Shown piece after piece: positions 1-8,205 of a stretch of DNA of 64,000 nucleotides (position 1 is its first letter; every line of letters begins with the position of its first letter). The stretch lies in assembly GCF_027923555.1 (NCBI RefSeq), contig NZ_AP025523.1:186001-250000 (forward strand), in the 5' to 3' direction. The stretch is from Vulcanimicrobium alpinum. Its GTDB lineage: Bacteria > Vulcanimicrobiota > Vulcanimicrobiia > Vulcanimicrobiales > Vulcanimicrobiaceae. The position numbers and the translations under genes were made by a program. Below the pieces are notes generated by a model, which worked only from the letters and a program-made list of their open reading frames with translations, did not search any database and was not told where the DNA came from.

Positions 1-1486
1 TGCGGATGTAGGTGATCACGTCGGCGATCTGCTTGTTGGTGAGCTGGCCTTTCCACGCCGGCATCACGCCTTGATATGCCGTGCCCTTCACGTCGATCTT
101 CTGGTTGTTGAGGCCGTTGAGCAGCACTTTGATGACCGCGACCTTGTCGCCGCTGACCATATCGTTGCCGGCGAGCGGCGGGAAGACACCGGGCTGACCG
201 GCGCCGGCCGCGCCGTGGCAGCCGGAGCAGTTGGTGCTGTATACGTTCGCGCCGCCGCCGCCGGCCGCCGCGGCAGCGCCGCCGCCGGCGGCCGGCGCCG
301 GCGCGCCCGCGCCCGCCGAGCTTCCGACCGAACCGGTGGTCCCGACGGGGCCCGTTTCGCCGGATGACTTTGTGACCGCGGCCTGCGCGGCGTTGGGTCC
401 GATGAGGTTGTGCGCGAGCTGCTGCTGCACGACGTTGTTCTGCCCGAACCACGAGAAGAAGATCGCGCCCGCCATCGTCACGCCGGTGAGACCGAGAACC
501 CACGGACGGCGCGAGAGCCGGCGCGACGGGTTGCGGTCGATGAACGGCAGGGCGATCAGCAGGACGATCAGCAGCGTCGGGCCGACGATCGTCGCTACGA
601 GCGTCGCGGTCTGCACGAGCGCCGGCGGGAAGCCGCCGACGATGTCGAGCAGCGCATAGAGCGCGAGGAAATACCACGCCGGATACGGGACGAACTGCGC
701 GTTGTTCGGATCGGCCTTGTCGTCGAGCGGGACCGGCGAGAACGTCGCGAGCGCGACGATGATCACGAACATCGCGAACGAGACGACGGTGTCCATGAAC
801 ATCTGATCCGGCCAGAAGCGGCCGGGCTTGAGCTTCGGCGCTTCGTCGATCGGCGGCCCGGCCGGGCCGTTCCAGCGGAAGATCGCGAGGTGCGCGCCGA
901 CGAGCAGGACCAGCAGCGCGGGCATCAGCCACACGTGGATGCCGAAGAAACGGTTGATGGTAAGCGTCCCGATCCCGCTGCCGTCCTGCAGGAACGAGAG
1001 GACCGCGGGTCCGAGGATCGGCGCGTTGCCGGAGATGTTGATCGCGACGCGCGATGCGAGCAGCGCGTTGAGATCCCACGGCAGCAGGTAGCCGGTCAAC
1101 CCGAGGACGAGCGTGATGATGAAGAGCAGCACGCCGACGATCCACTGCAGTTCGCGCGGCTTCTTGTACGCGCCCCACAGCAGCACTTGCAGCAGATGCA
1201 TCGCCATGAACGCGATCATCGCCGAGGCGCCCCAGTAATGCAGCGAGAGGACGAAGTGGCCCGCGGGGACCTTCTCGATGAGATACTTCGTCGATTCCCA
1301 CGCCGTCGCCGTCGACGGCGCGTAGTAGAAGCACAGGAAGATCCCGGTCGCGATCTGCAGGATCATCGCGAACACGGTCGCGCTTCCGAACGCGTACCAG
1401 TAGGAGGCGCCGCCGGGAACGTCTTCGGTCAGGAAATCTTTGGTGGCGGTGACGATCCCGGTGCGCTGGTCGAGCCAAGTCAGCAT
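1..1486 (-). CDS. cytochrome b fused to c-type cytochrome (bc complex), C-terminus cut by window edge
   Basis: This is the membrane quinol-oxidising cytochrome b of a bc-type complex, carrying a C-terminal c-type heme domain. The frame is open from an ATG at 1486 and runs off the left edge, so the stop is missing. Transmembrane segments with paired histidines are visible (GHFVLSLHYWGASAMIAF near residue 76; HVWLMPALL with a later GAH near 185). An Ala/Gly/Pro-rich linker follows, then CSGCH at residues 420-424 and a GVMPAW segment that can supply the Met ligand. It starts 8 bp after the Rieske stop and is clearly co-transcribed with it. Electrons would pass from menaquinol through Rieske or cytochrome b to the fused heme c. 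Family assignment is secure. Whether more heme domains follow cannot be seen. Confidence 0.93.
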   Translation of the reverse strand, partial: MLTWLDQRTGIVTATKDFLTEDVPGGASYWYAFGSATVFAMILQIATGIFLCFYYAPSTATAWESTKYLIEKVPAGHFVLSLHYWGASAMIAFMAMHLLQVLLWGAYKKPRELQWIVGVLLFIITLVLGLTGYLLPWDLNALLASRVAINISGNAPILGPAVLSFLQDGSGIGTLTINRFFGIHVWLMPALLVLLVGAHLAIFRWNGPAGPPIDEAPKLKPGRFWPDQMFMDTVVSFAMFVIIVALATFSPVPLDDKADPNNAQFVPYPAWYFLALYALLDIVGGFPPALVQTATLVATIVGPTLLIVLLIALPFIDRNPSRRLSRRPWVLGLTGVTMAGAIFFSWFGQNNVVQQQLAHNLIGPNAAQAAVTKSSGETGPVGTTGSVGSSAGAGAPAPAAGGGAAAAAGGGGANVYSTNCSGCHGAAGAGQPGVFPPLAGNDMVSGDKVAVIKVLLNGLNNQKIDVKGTAYQGVMPAWKGQLTNKQIADVITYIR

Positions 1487-1493
1487 AGCGCGG

Positions 1494-2126
1494 TTATCCG
1501 ACCTTCAAGACGACGTGAGCGGGCATGTTCGGGGCGTACTCGATCCAGGTCACTTGGACTTTGCCTTGATACTCCCGCAGCGGCAGCGGATCGAGGCCGC
1601 GCAGCGCGGGGCCGGCTTCGTGCGTTCCGAGCACGCTGTACACCGAACCGTGGCAGGGGCAGATGAATTTTTTCTGCGCGGCGATCCAGGCGTAGCGGCA
1701 GCCGAGATGCGGGCAGAGCGGGCTGAAGACGACGAAGCCCATGTTGACCGCGTCGTACGGCAGCTTGGCGGAACCGTCGAAGAGTTCCGGCCGCGCCTTC
1801 TTCAGCTCGTCGTCGCTCGCGCGCACCGCCCAGACGAACTGCTCGTTGTCGGCGGCGCCGAAGTAGCCGTTCGTTTCGTGGACGTTGAACGTGACCTTGA
1901 CCGGCGCGTCGGCGGTGGCTTTTTTCAGCGCGTTCGCCTGCTCCGGCGTCAGACCCGACCACTGATCGTTGGTCGCGTCGGCCGCGGGGATCAGCGAAGC
2001 GACGAGCGGGATCGTGAGGCTGATACCGATCACGCCGCCCAGCGCGATCACGGCGTTCGCCATGAAGGTGCGCCGGCTTTGTTCTTCGGGCGTCCCCGGT
2101 TCTTTGTACGCCTCTGCGTGAGCCAT
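1494..2126 (-). CDS. Rieske [2Fe-2S] iron-sulfur protein of the bc complex
   Basis: This Rieske subunit (210 aa) carries electrons from quinol to cytochrome c. The N-terminus has a twin-arginine stretch (SRRTFMANAV) followed by a hydrophobic anchor, as in Tat-exported Rieske proteins. The cluster boxes are CPHLGC (Cys138, His140) and CPCHGS (Cys156, His159), with the disulfide pair at Cys143 and Cys158. The frame is open up to 2255, but the ATG at 2126 is preceded by a strong GAGGAGAG ribosome site and gives the family-like N-terminus, so I chose it. It is the first gene of the Rieske/cytochrome b operon and is divergent from the MFS gene at 2273. Confidence 0.93.
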   Translation of the reverse strand: MAHAEAYKEPGTPEEQSRRTFMANAVIALGGVIGISLTIPLVASLIPAADATNDQWSGLTPEQANALKKATADAPVKVTFNVHETNGYFGAADNEQFVWAVRASDDELKKARPELFDGSAKLPYDAVNMGFVVFSPLCPHLGCRYAWIAAQKKFICPCHGSVYSVLGTHEAGPALRGLDPLPLREYQGKVQVTWIEYAPNMPAHVVLKVG

Positions 2127-2272
2127 CTCTCTCTCCTCTGTGCTGGTGCCGCGAAATCCGCCCAACCGCATCGTAAGCGAACGCCCGGCCAAACTCGCGT
2201 ACCTTCGTAGGAATCGCGATCCCGTTCCTTCGGACGGTGCGCGAAATTCGGCCATGACGGTAGACTGACGAG

Positions 2273-3394
2273 ATGCCCTACGCGATCCTGGTCGTCGCCG
2301 CGATTCTTGTCGAACTCGCGGTGAATCTGCCGACCGGATCGCTCCCGCTGGCCTTGATCGCCGACGGCGTCGGCCCGACCGGGATCGCGGTCGTGGCCGC
2401 GATCGCCGCGCTCGCGCCGCTGCTCGGGAGCGTCCCGGTCGGCGGGCTCGTCGATCGCTTCGGGCGGGTGCGGGCGGTCCGGATCGCCGCGGTCGTCTCG
2501 GCGGCGGCGCTGCTCGCGCTGGCCTGGGTGCACGGACCGGCCGGAGCCGCGGGTGCGATGGCCCTGCGCAGCCTGGCGATCACGGCATTGGTCACCGCCG
2601 AGTTCGCCTACGCGAGCGCGATCGTGCGCGAGGACCGGGCCGTCTCCGCGGTCGCGACGCTCGGGATGGTCGGGAACCTCTCGCTCGCCGTCTCGCCGGC
2701 GCTCGGCGTGTGGCTGTGGCAGCACGGTGTCGGGCGCGAGCAGTTCGTCTGGGGCGCGCTCCCGGCGGGGCCTTGGGGCGGCGGTCCTGCTGTGGCTGCC
2801 AAAGCGCCACGACGTGCGGGTGAAGCGGTCGCGGCGGATCTTCATGCGCTCCGCATGGTTACCGGCGATGATGTTCCTGATCGGCGCGACGTTGGTCGGC
2901 GGCGTCAACGCCGCGCTCGCGGTCGTCACGCTGCACCAGCGTGGGATCGCCAACGCCGCGCTGCTGTTCACGGCGGTCGCCGCGACGACGTTTTGCCTGC
3001 GCTATCCCGCCGGACGGATGGTCGACCGCTTCGGACCGCGGCTCGTCGCGATCCCCACCGCGGCGTTTCACCTCGCGGGGTCGGCGCTGGCCGCGACGGC
3101 GCACAGCGATGCGATCGTCGTGATCTCCGGAATCTGCTCCGGGTGCGCGTGGTCGGCGATGGTCCCGGTCGGGATCGCGTTGCTGTTTGAGCGGAGTTCG
3201 CGCTCGACGCGCGGTGCGGCCATGGGCGCTTACAACCTCGCCTTCGCGATCGGCAGCGTCGGCGGGCGCTTCTCGCGACGATCACCTCGGCGCTACGCTT
3301 CGGCTACGCGCCGGCGGTCCTCGTCGCGGGGCTGGGGCCGGCGCTTGCGCTGCCGTGGGTGTTCGCGAACCGATCGGGAAGAGTGCGGACGTGA
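2273..3394 (+). pseudogene. MFS transporter, two compensating single-base frameshifts
   Basis: A 12-helix major facilitator superfamily permease is spread over two frames. The ATG at 2273 gives an N-terminal half with a LVDRFGRVRAV loop (the MFS A-motif region). Near 2771 an extra C in GGGGCCTTGGGG moves the match to the next frame (LGAAVLLWLPKRHDVR). Near 3266 a missing G in GGCGGGCGC moves it back to the first frame (ALLATITSALRFGYAPAV), ending in the TGA at 3392-3394. Both halves keep clean hydrophobic helices and a second MVDRFGPRLVAI loop. It is therefore either a very young pseudogene or two sequencing errors in G/C runs. The substrate is unknown. The stop overlaps the GTG of the next gene. 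Confidence 0.75.
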
Positions 3395-3627
3395 ACGATC
3401 AGGACGTGCATCAATCGATTGAAAAGCTGGTCGCCGAAGAGCACGCGCTGCTCGAGAAGGGCGGCGCCATCACCGACGACGAGCGCAAGCGGCTCGGCGC
3501 GATCAACGTGCAGCTCGACCGCATGTGGGATCTGCTGCGCCAGCGGCGCGCGCGCGAAGAGTTCGGCCAGGACCCCAACAGCGCGCACGAGCGCAGCGCC
3601 GACACCGTCGAGAAGTATCTGCAGTAA
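3391..3627 (+). CDS. DUF2630 family protein
   Basis: This small acidic/basic helical protein (78 aa) has the pattern of the DUF2630 family: an SIEKLVAEEHALLEKG start, a DDERKRLGAINVQLDRMWDLL core and the RQRRAREEFGQDP tail. No biochemical function is known for the family. The GTG start at 3391 overlaps the TGA of the upstream MFS gene in a GTGA, so the two are probably translated together. It converges on the RRM gene with 13 bp between the stops. Confidence 0.8.
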   Translation: MNDQDVHQSIEKLVAEEHALLEKGGAITDDERKRLGAINVQLDRMWDLLRQRRAREEFGQDPNSAHERSADTVEKYLQ

Positions 3628-3640
3628 CGATCCTGCCGGG

Positions 3641-3946
3641 TCAGCGGGGCGCCGAGAAGCGGCGGCCGCGCGGCGGTTTGGGCGGTCGTTCGTCGGCGAT
3701 TTCGACGGTGACGGTCTTCTCGGCGAGGACCGCGTGCTGCAGGGCTTCGATCGCCGCCGCGGCGAGGCGCCCGTTGGCCACGATAACGTAGGCGATCCCC
3801 TTGCGGCGCCGCGTGCGGCGGTCGCGCGGGAGCGCGATGCGTTCGGGATCGCAGCCGAACGGCGCGAACAGTTCCGCGATCTCCGTCGACGAGACGCCCT
3901 TGGCGATGTTGCGGACCAGCAGTCGGACCTCGGCGCTCGAGCGCAT
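3641..3946 (-). CDS. RRM-type RNA-binding protein
   Basis: This is a single RNA recognition motif protein of 101 aa. The two RNP signatures are visible: LLVRNIA near residue 9 (RNP2-like) and RKGIAYVIV near residue 48 (RNP1-like). The usual aromatic positions are partly replaced by aliphatic ones. The C-terminus is basic and proline-rich (RPPKPPRGRRF), as in small bacterial glycine/arginine-tailed RRM proteins that bind RNA. It lies 54 bp downstream of the SelO gene on the same strand and may be co-transcribed with it. No RNA target can be inferred. Confidence 0.78.
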   Translation of the reverse strand: MRSSAEVRLLVRNIAKGVSSTEIAELFAPFGCDPERIALPRDRRTRRRKGIAYVIVANGRLAAAAIEALQHAVLAEKTVTVEIADERPPKPPRGRRFSAPR

Positions 3947-4000
3947 CGCGCACGCGTTCCCGGCGACGGACGCCGCGTCCTCGCACCGGCCCGCGCAGCG

Positions 4001-5458
4001 TCAGGACGAGCAGCTGACGGAGAGGTGCGCGTATTCCGGCGGCGCGGGCTGCGCCCACGCCGCGTGCTCGGGATGTTCGTCGAACGGCGCGCGCAGGACG
4101 TCGTAGACCGCGCGCACGACCGTATCGTCGCCGGCTTCGCAGGCTTCGATCGCCTGCTGGGCGACCCAATTCCGCAGGACGTACTTCGGGTTCACCGCGC
4201 GCATCGCGGCGTGCCGGAGATCGTCGCCGCGCGCGTCGGCCGCGGAGAGTGCCGCGTAGCGTGCGAACCACGCGCGTGAGGTCTCATCGTCGGCGGTCAG
4301 CGCGAGCGCGCGCGCGTCGTCGTGCGAGAGCGCGCGCCAGAAGCGGGTCCAGTCGACGCGCCGCGCGGCGAGCAGTTCGAGCAGATCGGGGAGCAGACGG
4401 CGCGCGTCGACGGAATCGGCGAGGCCGAGTTTCGCGACGAGCAGCGTCGCGTACGCGTCCCAGAACGCCGGTTCGTACGTCGCGAGGATCGCGGTGCGTT
4501 CGTCCTCGGCGATCAGCGTCGAGAGCGACTGCGCGAGCGCGTAGCAGTTCCACAGCCCGATCGTCGGCTGCCGGTCGAACGCGTAACGGCCGAGCGAATC
4601 GGTGTGATTGCAGATGAAGCCCGGATCGTACGCTTCGATGAAGCCGTACGGACCGTAGTCGAGGGTCAATCCGAGGATCGAGAAGTTGTCGGTGTTCATC
4701 ACGCCGTGCGCGAATCCGACCGCCTGCCAATGCGCCATCAGCACGGCCGTGCGTTCGACGACCGATGCGAAGAAGCGCGCATAACGCGCGGCGCCGTCGA
4801 GCGCGGCGGCGGCGGGGAAGAAGCGCTCGACCGCGTAGTCGGCCAGCCGCCGGACCTCCGCGCGGCGGTCGCGGTAGTGAAAGATCTCGAACGAGCCGAA
4901 GCGCAGGAACGATGGCGCGAGCCGGATCACCGTCGCGGCGCGTTCGACGCGCTCACGCAGCACCGGTTCGCTCCCCGCCGTCATCGCGAGCGCGCGCGTC
5001 GTCGGCACGCCCAGCGCGTCCATCGCTTCGCTGGCGAGAAACTCGCGGACGGTGGAGCGGATGACGGCGCGGCCGTCGGCACCACGCGAGAACGCAGTCA
5101 TCCCCGCGCCCTTGATCTGCAGTTCCCACGGTCCGGCGGTCTCGCCGAGCAGGATCGCACGGCCGTCGCCGAGCTGACCGGCCCACACGCCGAATTGGTG
5201 GCCGCCGTAGATCGAGGCGACCGGTTCCATCCCGCGCACGATCGCGTTCCCGCTAACGAGCGCGACGAACTCCGGCCGCTCGACCTCGCTCGAGCGCAGC
5301 GCGATCAGCTCCGCCGCGGCTGGGCTCCAGGCGACCAGGCGGGCGTCGGGGAGCCCGGCCGGCGTTCGCCGCTCCGCAAACGGTTCGCCGAGCGCCGCGA
5401 AGCTGTTGGAGAACGGAAGCTCTTCGAGAGTACGATCCGGCTGTGCGGCGATGGCCAT
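4001..5458 (-). CDS. selO: SelO/YdiU protein adenylyltransferase
   Basis: This pseudokinase-fold enzyme transfers AMP to Ser/Thr/Tyr of target proteins; family members act in redox homeostasis. With the ATG at 5458 it is 485 aa, close to E. coli YdiU. Family sequences are clear: YGGHQFGVWAGQLGDGRA (nucleotide loop), ELQIKGAGMTAFSRGADGRA, GVPTTRALAM, HGVMNTDNFS, the DYGPYGF metal motif, and the SVSCSS C-terminus with Cys where eukaryotic SelO has selenocysteine. The frame stays open up to 5560, but that extension is Arg-rich and would overlap the divergent cytochrome c start, so I rejected it. It is followed by the RRM gene. Confidence 0.92.
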   Translation of the reverse strand: MAIAAQPDRTLEELPFSNSFAALGEPFAERRTPAGLPDARLVAWSPAAAELIALRSSEVERPEFVALVSGNAIVRGMEPVASIYGGHQFGVWAGQLGDGRAILLGETAGPWELQIKGAGMTAFSRGADGRAVIRSTVREFLASEAMDALGVPTTRALAMTAGSEPVLRERVERAATVIRLAPSFLRFGSFEIFHYRDRRAEVRRLADYAVERFFPAAAALDGAARYARFFASVVERTAVLMAHWQAVGFAHGVMNTDNFSILGLTLDYGPYGFIEAYDPGFICNHTDSLGRYAFDRQPTIGLWNCYALAQSLSTLIAEDERTAILATYEPAFWDAYATLLVAKLGLADSVDARRLLPDLLELLAARRVDWTRFWRALSHDDARALALTADDETSRAWFARYAALSAADARGDDLRHAAMRAVNPKYVLRNWVAQQAIEACEAGDDTVVRAVYDVLRAPFDEHPEHAAWAQPAPPEYAHLSVSCSS

Positions 5459-5550
5459 CGCGCCGTACGACCGCCGGCGCCGCGGCGAGCGTTGCACGCA
5501 GGTCGCGGGCGCCAGCAGTTTCCAAGCGTTTCGGGGAACGATTGGCCGGT

Positions 5551-6159
5551 ATGCGGCCATTCTTCCTTGGTTTTCTCATCGCACTCGCGCTCGTCGCGCT
5601 CGCGGCCTTCGGCGCGGTACAGACCGGCGCAGTCCCCGCGCGCGGCGACGAAAAGCCCGGCGCGCTCGAGAAGTGGGCGGCGCACACCTCGCTCAACGCG
5701 ACAATAGCGCGCGAAGCGCCGAAGCCGCCGTACCCCTACGGTCCGCCCACCGGCGCCGACTTCGTCCATGCGGCGAACCTCTACGTGCAGAACTGCGCCG
5801 TCTGCCACGGGACCGCGAACAGCACGCCGACCGCGATCGCGCGCGGCTTTTCGATCGAGCCGCCGCAGTTCGGCAAGCACGGTGTCGCCGACGATCCCGA
5901 AGGCGAAACGTACTGGAAGATCGAGCACGGGATCCGCTTCACCGGGATGCCCGCGTACAATCAGTCGCTCGACGAGAAATCGATCTGGCAGCTGACATAC
6001 TTCATGAAGCATCTTCCCGAATTGCCCGCAAACGCCAGGGCGATCTGGGAGGATCCGTCGCTCGCCGCCTCTGCGACGCCCGGACCCGTGCCTTCGCCCG
6101 GCGCAGAGGGCGGCCACGACCATGGGGCATCACCGCTGCCGTCGGGCGGTCCAACGTGA
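5551..6159 (+). CDS. membrane-anchored monoheme cytochrome c
   Basis: This 202-aa cytochrome c has an N-terminal hydrophobic anchor (residues 4-24) and one heme site, CAVCH at residues 82-86, with FTGMPAYN supplying the likely Met ligand. The C-terminus is Pro/Ala/Gly-rich and ends in a His-containing GGHDHG sequence. It would sit on the outer face of the membrane as an electron carrier, possibly taking electrons from the bc complex encoded at the left edge. ATG at 5551 is chosen because it gives the signal anchor directly. It is followed 4 bp later by a small membrane protein gene and is divergent from selO. Confidence 0.86.
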   Translation: MRPFFLGFLIALALVALAAFGAVQTGAVPARGDEKPGALEKWAAHTSLNATIAREAPKPPYPYGPPTGADFVHAANLYVQNCAVCHGTANSTPTAIARGFSIEPPQFGKHGVADDPEGETYWKIEHGIRFTGMPAYNQSLDEKSIWQLTYFMKHLPELPANARAIWEDPSLAASATPGPVPSPGAEGGHDHGASPLPSGGPT

Positions 6160-6163
6160 TCGC

Positions 6164-6391
6164 ATGGAAACGATCCTCGGTCTGATCTTCTCCTATCTCG
6201 TCTTCGTCACGCGGACGTGGCCGGCGACGCGGCTCGCCGTGCTCACCGACATCGCGCTCGCGCTGCTCTACGACTTCACGCCGCTGCGCCTGCATTTCGG
6301 CCCGCTGCTCACGATCGCGCTCTCCGCGACGCTGCTGCTCTGGATCGTGAACCTCGTCGTCGACCGCCGCGAACCCGCCAAGTCACGCTGA
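6164..6391 (+). CDS. small two-helix membrane protein
   Basis: This 75-aa protein has two hydrophobic segments (ILGLIFSYLVFV, and LLTIALSATLLLWIVNLVV near the C-terminus) and a basic tail. I do not recognise a family. ATG at 6164 lies 4 bp after the cytochrome c stop, so translational coupling in a two-gene operon is likely, and a role near the electron-transfer chain is a guess from position only. Its stop codon lies inside a copy of the dispersed GCTTC...AGCGTGAC repeat. Confidence 0.55.
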   Translation: METILGLIFSYLVFVTRTWPATRLAVLTDIALALLYDFTPLRLHFGPLLTIALSATLLLWIVNLVVDRREPAKSR

Positions 6392-6406
6392 GCCCATTGA
6401 AGCGTC
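6382..6406 (-). repeat. dispersed GCTTC-hairpin repeat, copy 1
   Basis: Read on the minus strand this is GACGCTTCAATGGGC followed by a CAGCGTGAC tail. It matches the copies at 8085-8100, 30321-30342 and 62480-62501. GCTT and GGGC flank a 4-nt loop. The stop codon of the small membrane protein lies inside it. Confidence 0.6.
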
Positions 6407-6483
6407 GCCGGCAGCGTGTACGCAGGCGGAGCGGAATCTGTCAAGGTGTTTGGTCCTGTTAGTCATCTGCTTTTTGTGAGCGC

Positions 6484-7488
6484 CTACACGGCGACCCCGT
6501 CGTGAGCGGGCGGATTTATCCACACCGCGGGCGGTAACACGATCCGCTTTGGCGATCCGCCGATGAATCGTTCCGGTTTGGCGCGGTAAGCCGCGAGCAT
6601 CACGTCGTGTCTGGCGGCGAGCACGCGGTCCGCCTGGCCGTGATGCACCATTGCCGGCGTCAGCATCGCGATTCCGGAGTGCCGGTGCTCGTTGTTGTAC
6701 CAGGTCATGAACTCACCAACGAAATCGTGCCCGTGCTCAAACGACCCAAATCGATCGGGGAATTCGGGATGGTACTTCAGCGTGCGGAACTGGGACTCCG
6801 AGAAGGGGTTATCGTCGCTAACGTGCGGACGGCTGTGCGAACGTACGACGCCGAGCTTGTCCATCAGGGCGCACACGGGTTGCGCCGTCATCTCCGCGCC
6901 GCGATCGGCGTGAACGATCGCGTGCCCGGGCTGGATGCCTTCACGTTCCAGCGTCTGCGCGATGAAGTGCCGTGCGAGTTCGGCGTTGGCCCGATGCACG
7001 AGCATCCAGCCGACGACAAACCGGCTGAAGATGTCGAGCATCACCAGCAGCGAGAACCACTCACCCGGGTGCGGGCCGCGCAGCTTCGTGATATCCCACG
7101 AGAAAACTTGACGCGGACCGGTGGCCACCAGTTCGGGCTTACGGTACTCCGGATGACGTGCAATACGGCGACGTTCGCGCACCTCCGCGTTTGCTCGCAG
7201 CAGGCGGTACATCGTGCTCACCGAGCACAGGTAGATACCTTCGTCCAGCAAGGTCGCGTGGATCGTCGCCGGCGCGCGATCGGCAAACCGCTCGCCATGC
7301 AGCACCGCGAGCACCTCAGCTTGCTCGTGTTCGCTCAGTGCTCTTCTCGAGCGCCGGCGCGAGATCACGGACGGAAGTCGTTCCGGCGTGCCGTTTAGGC
7401 GGCGCCGCAGCGTCGAGCGGCTGATGCCCGCTGCAGTGCACAACGCGCGCTGCGGAATCTCGTGGGCAAGTTCCAGCGCCGCACTCAT
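6484..7488 (-). CDS. IS3-family transposase OrfB (DDE integrase)
   Basis: This 334-aa protein is the catalytic part of the IS3 transposase. The integrase core shows the acidic triad in context: FSWDITKL (first Asp), VHADRGAEM (second Asp) and NPFSESQFRTLK (Glu followed by the conserved K region). The N-terminal third is a helical region that begins with a helix-turn-helix-like AAGISRSTLRRRL. The ATG at 7488 overlaps the orfA stop (ATGA). The OrfB frame is also open upstream to the A8 run at 7545-7552, so an OrfAB fusion by -1 frameshifting is possible. It looks full length. Confidence 0.9.
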   Translation of the reverse strand: MSAALELAHEIPQRALCTAAGISRSTLRRRLNGTPERLPSVISRRRSRRALSEHEQAEVLAVLHGERFADRAPATIHATLLDEGIYLCSVSTMYRLLRANAEVRERRRIARHPEYRKPELVATGPRQVFSWDITKLRGPHPGEWFSLLVMLDIFSRFVVGWMLVHRANAELARHFIAQTLEREGIQPGHAIVHADRGAEMTAQPVCALMDKLGVVRSHSRPHVSDDNPFSESQFRTLKYHPEFPDRFGSFEHGHDFVGEFMTWYNNEHRHSGIAMLTPAMVHHGQADRVLAARHDVMLAAYRAKPERFIGGSPKRIVLPPAVWINPPAHDGVAV

Positions 7489-7904
7489 TCTGCGTTCTCG
7501 TTCGTCTCGGGGCTCTCCAGATCGACGCCCAGGAGCCCCGCAAATTTTTTTTGGATATCGTTTATGAGCTCGGCGCGCGCCAACTGGCGACGGAGTTTCC
7601 GGTTTTCCCGCTCGAGTTCTTTGAGCCGCTGCGCAACCTCGTCGGCTTGCATTTTGGCTTTTGCACGTTGGCGCACCGCACCTGGATCGAGGTCGCCTTG
7701 ATCGCGCTGCCTTCGCCAGGCATAGAGCTGCGATGAGTAAATACCTTCGCGCCGGAGAAACGCTCCGATCGTGCCGGCTGGACGCGCATCAGCCTCGCGC
7801 ACGATGCGCAGCTTCTCGGCGGCGGAGAACCGACGTCGCTGAGGTTTTTGGGGTGAACTGGTTGCCTTGATTTCCGTTGAAACGGTTCCGTTCGAGGACT
7901 GCAT
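7485..7904 (-). CDS. IS3-family OrfA (HTH DNA-binding protein)
   Basis: This 139-aa protein binds the IS ends. The N-terminal half is a helix-turn-helix of the IS3 OrfA type (RRRFSAAEKLRIVREAD, then EGIYSSQLYAWRRQRDQG). The C-terminal half is a charged coiled coil (RLKELERENRKLRRQL) used for multimerisation. It contains the in-frame CAA AAA AAA TTT slippery site close to its end. It is clearly related to the orphan OrfA at 12401-12883, which shares FLRREGIYSSQLYAWR. Confidence 0.9.
   Translation of the reverse strand: MQSSNGTVSTEIKATSSPQKPQRRRFSAAEKLRIVREADARPAGTIGAFLRREGIYSSQLYAWRRQRDQGDLDPGAVRQRAKAKMQADEVAQRLKELERENRKLRRQLARAELINDIQKKFAGLLGVDLESPETNENAE
7545..7552 (-). promoter_or_regulatory. 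programmed -1 frameshift slippery run (A8) in IS3 orfA
   Basis: Eight consecutive A residues on the minus strand are read by OrfA as CAA AAA AAA, so the A-AAA-AAA heptamer is in the phase needed for -1 slippage. The OrfB frame has no stop between this run and its ATG. That fits the usual way IS3 elements make the OrfAB fusion transposase. Confidence 0.7.
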
Positions 7905-8084
7905 CTGTTGCAGGACTTTCTCGCCCCCGCGTGCTTTGCATCGTTCCGGATGTTTTCCACAGTATCCCCGTTATCCACAGCTCTGCTGCTGCGACGAACG
8001 TTGTACAAAAAACTCCCTATGCTACCGGTACCACTCTATCTTGACACGGGGGGGAGCGCCGCGCTTGCTCGTGGCGAGAGCGGC

Positions 8085-8100
8085 GCTTCGACAGGCTCAG
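8085..8100 (+). repeat. dispersed GCTTC-hairpin repeat, copy 2
   Basis: GCTTCGACAGGCTCAG lies between the IS3-type and ISL3-type elements. It keeps the GCTT-CGAC-AGGC hairpin and the CAG of the tail. The GTGAC part is not conserved here. Confidence 0.5.
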
Positions 8101-8205
8101 GTACTGTATCAGTTATCAAGCGCCGAAGCTGGGATTGAAGGCCCGTCCAATTGCGACGGTGCCCCATTCAATTGGCCAGCGCTGACCGTGAGTTGAATGT
8201 CGTTT

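Larger units (their letters stand above)
6439..8046 (-). mobile_element. IS3-family insertion sequence (about 1.6 kb)
   Basis: This is a complete-looking IS3-type element with orfA and orfB on the minus strand and an A8 slippery run between them. The ends are imperfect inverted repeats: TGTCAAGGTGTTTGGT from 6439, and TGTCAAGATAGAGTGGT read inward from 8046. I see no convincing target duplication in the flanks. That could mean rearrangement with the neighbouring elements, or slightly misplaced ends. Confidence 0.75.

Noticed and set aside
410-1666. 418-codon open frame on the plus strand
   Set aside because: It is antisense to cytochrome b, extremely rich in Arg, Glu and Asp, and has no motif; a shadow caused by high GC content.
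4001-4020. Selenocysteine in the SelO C-terminus
   Set aside because: The codons for the SVSCSS end give Cys and the frame ends in a normal TGA; nothing supports recoding.
5459-5560. 34-residue N-terminal extension of SelO
   Set aside because: Arg-rich, not family-like and overlapping the divergent cytochrome c start.
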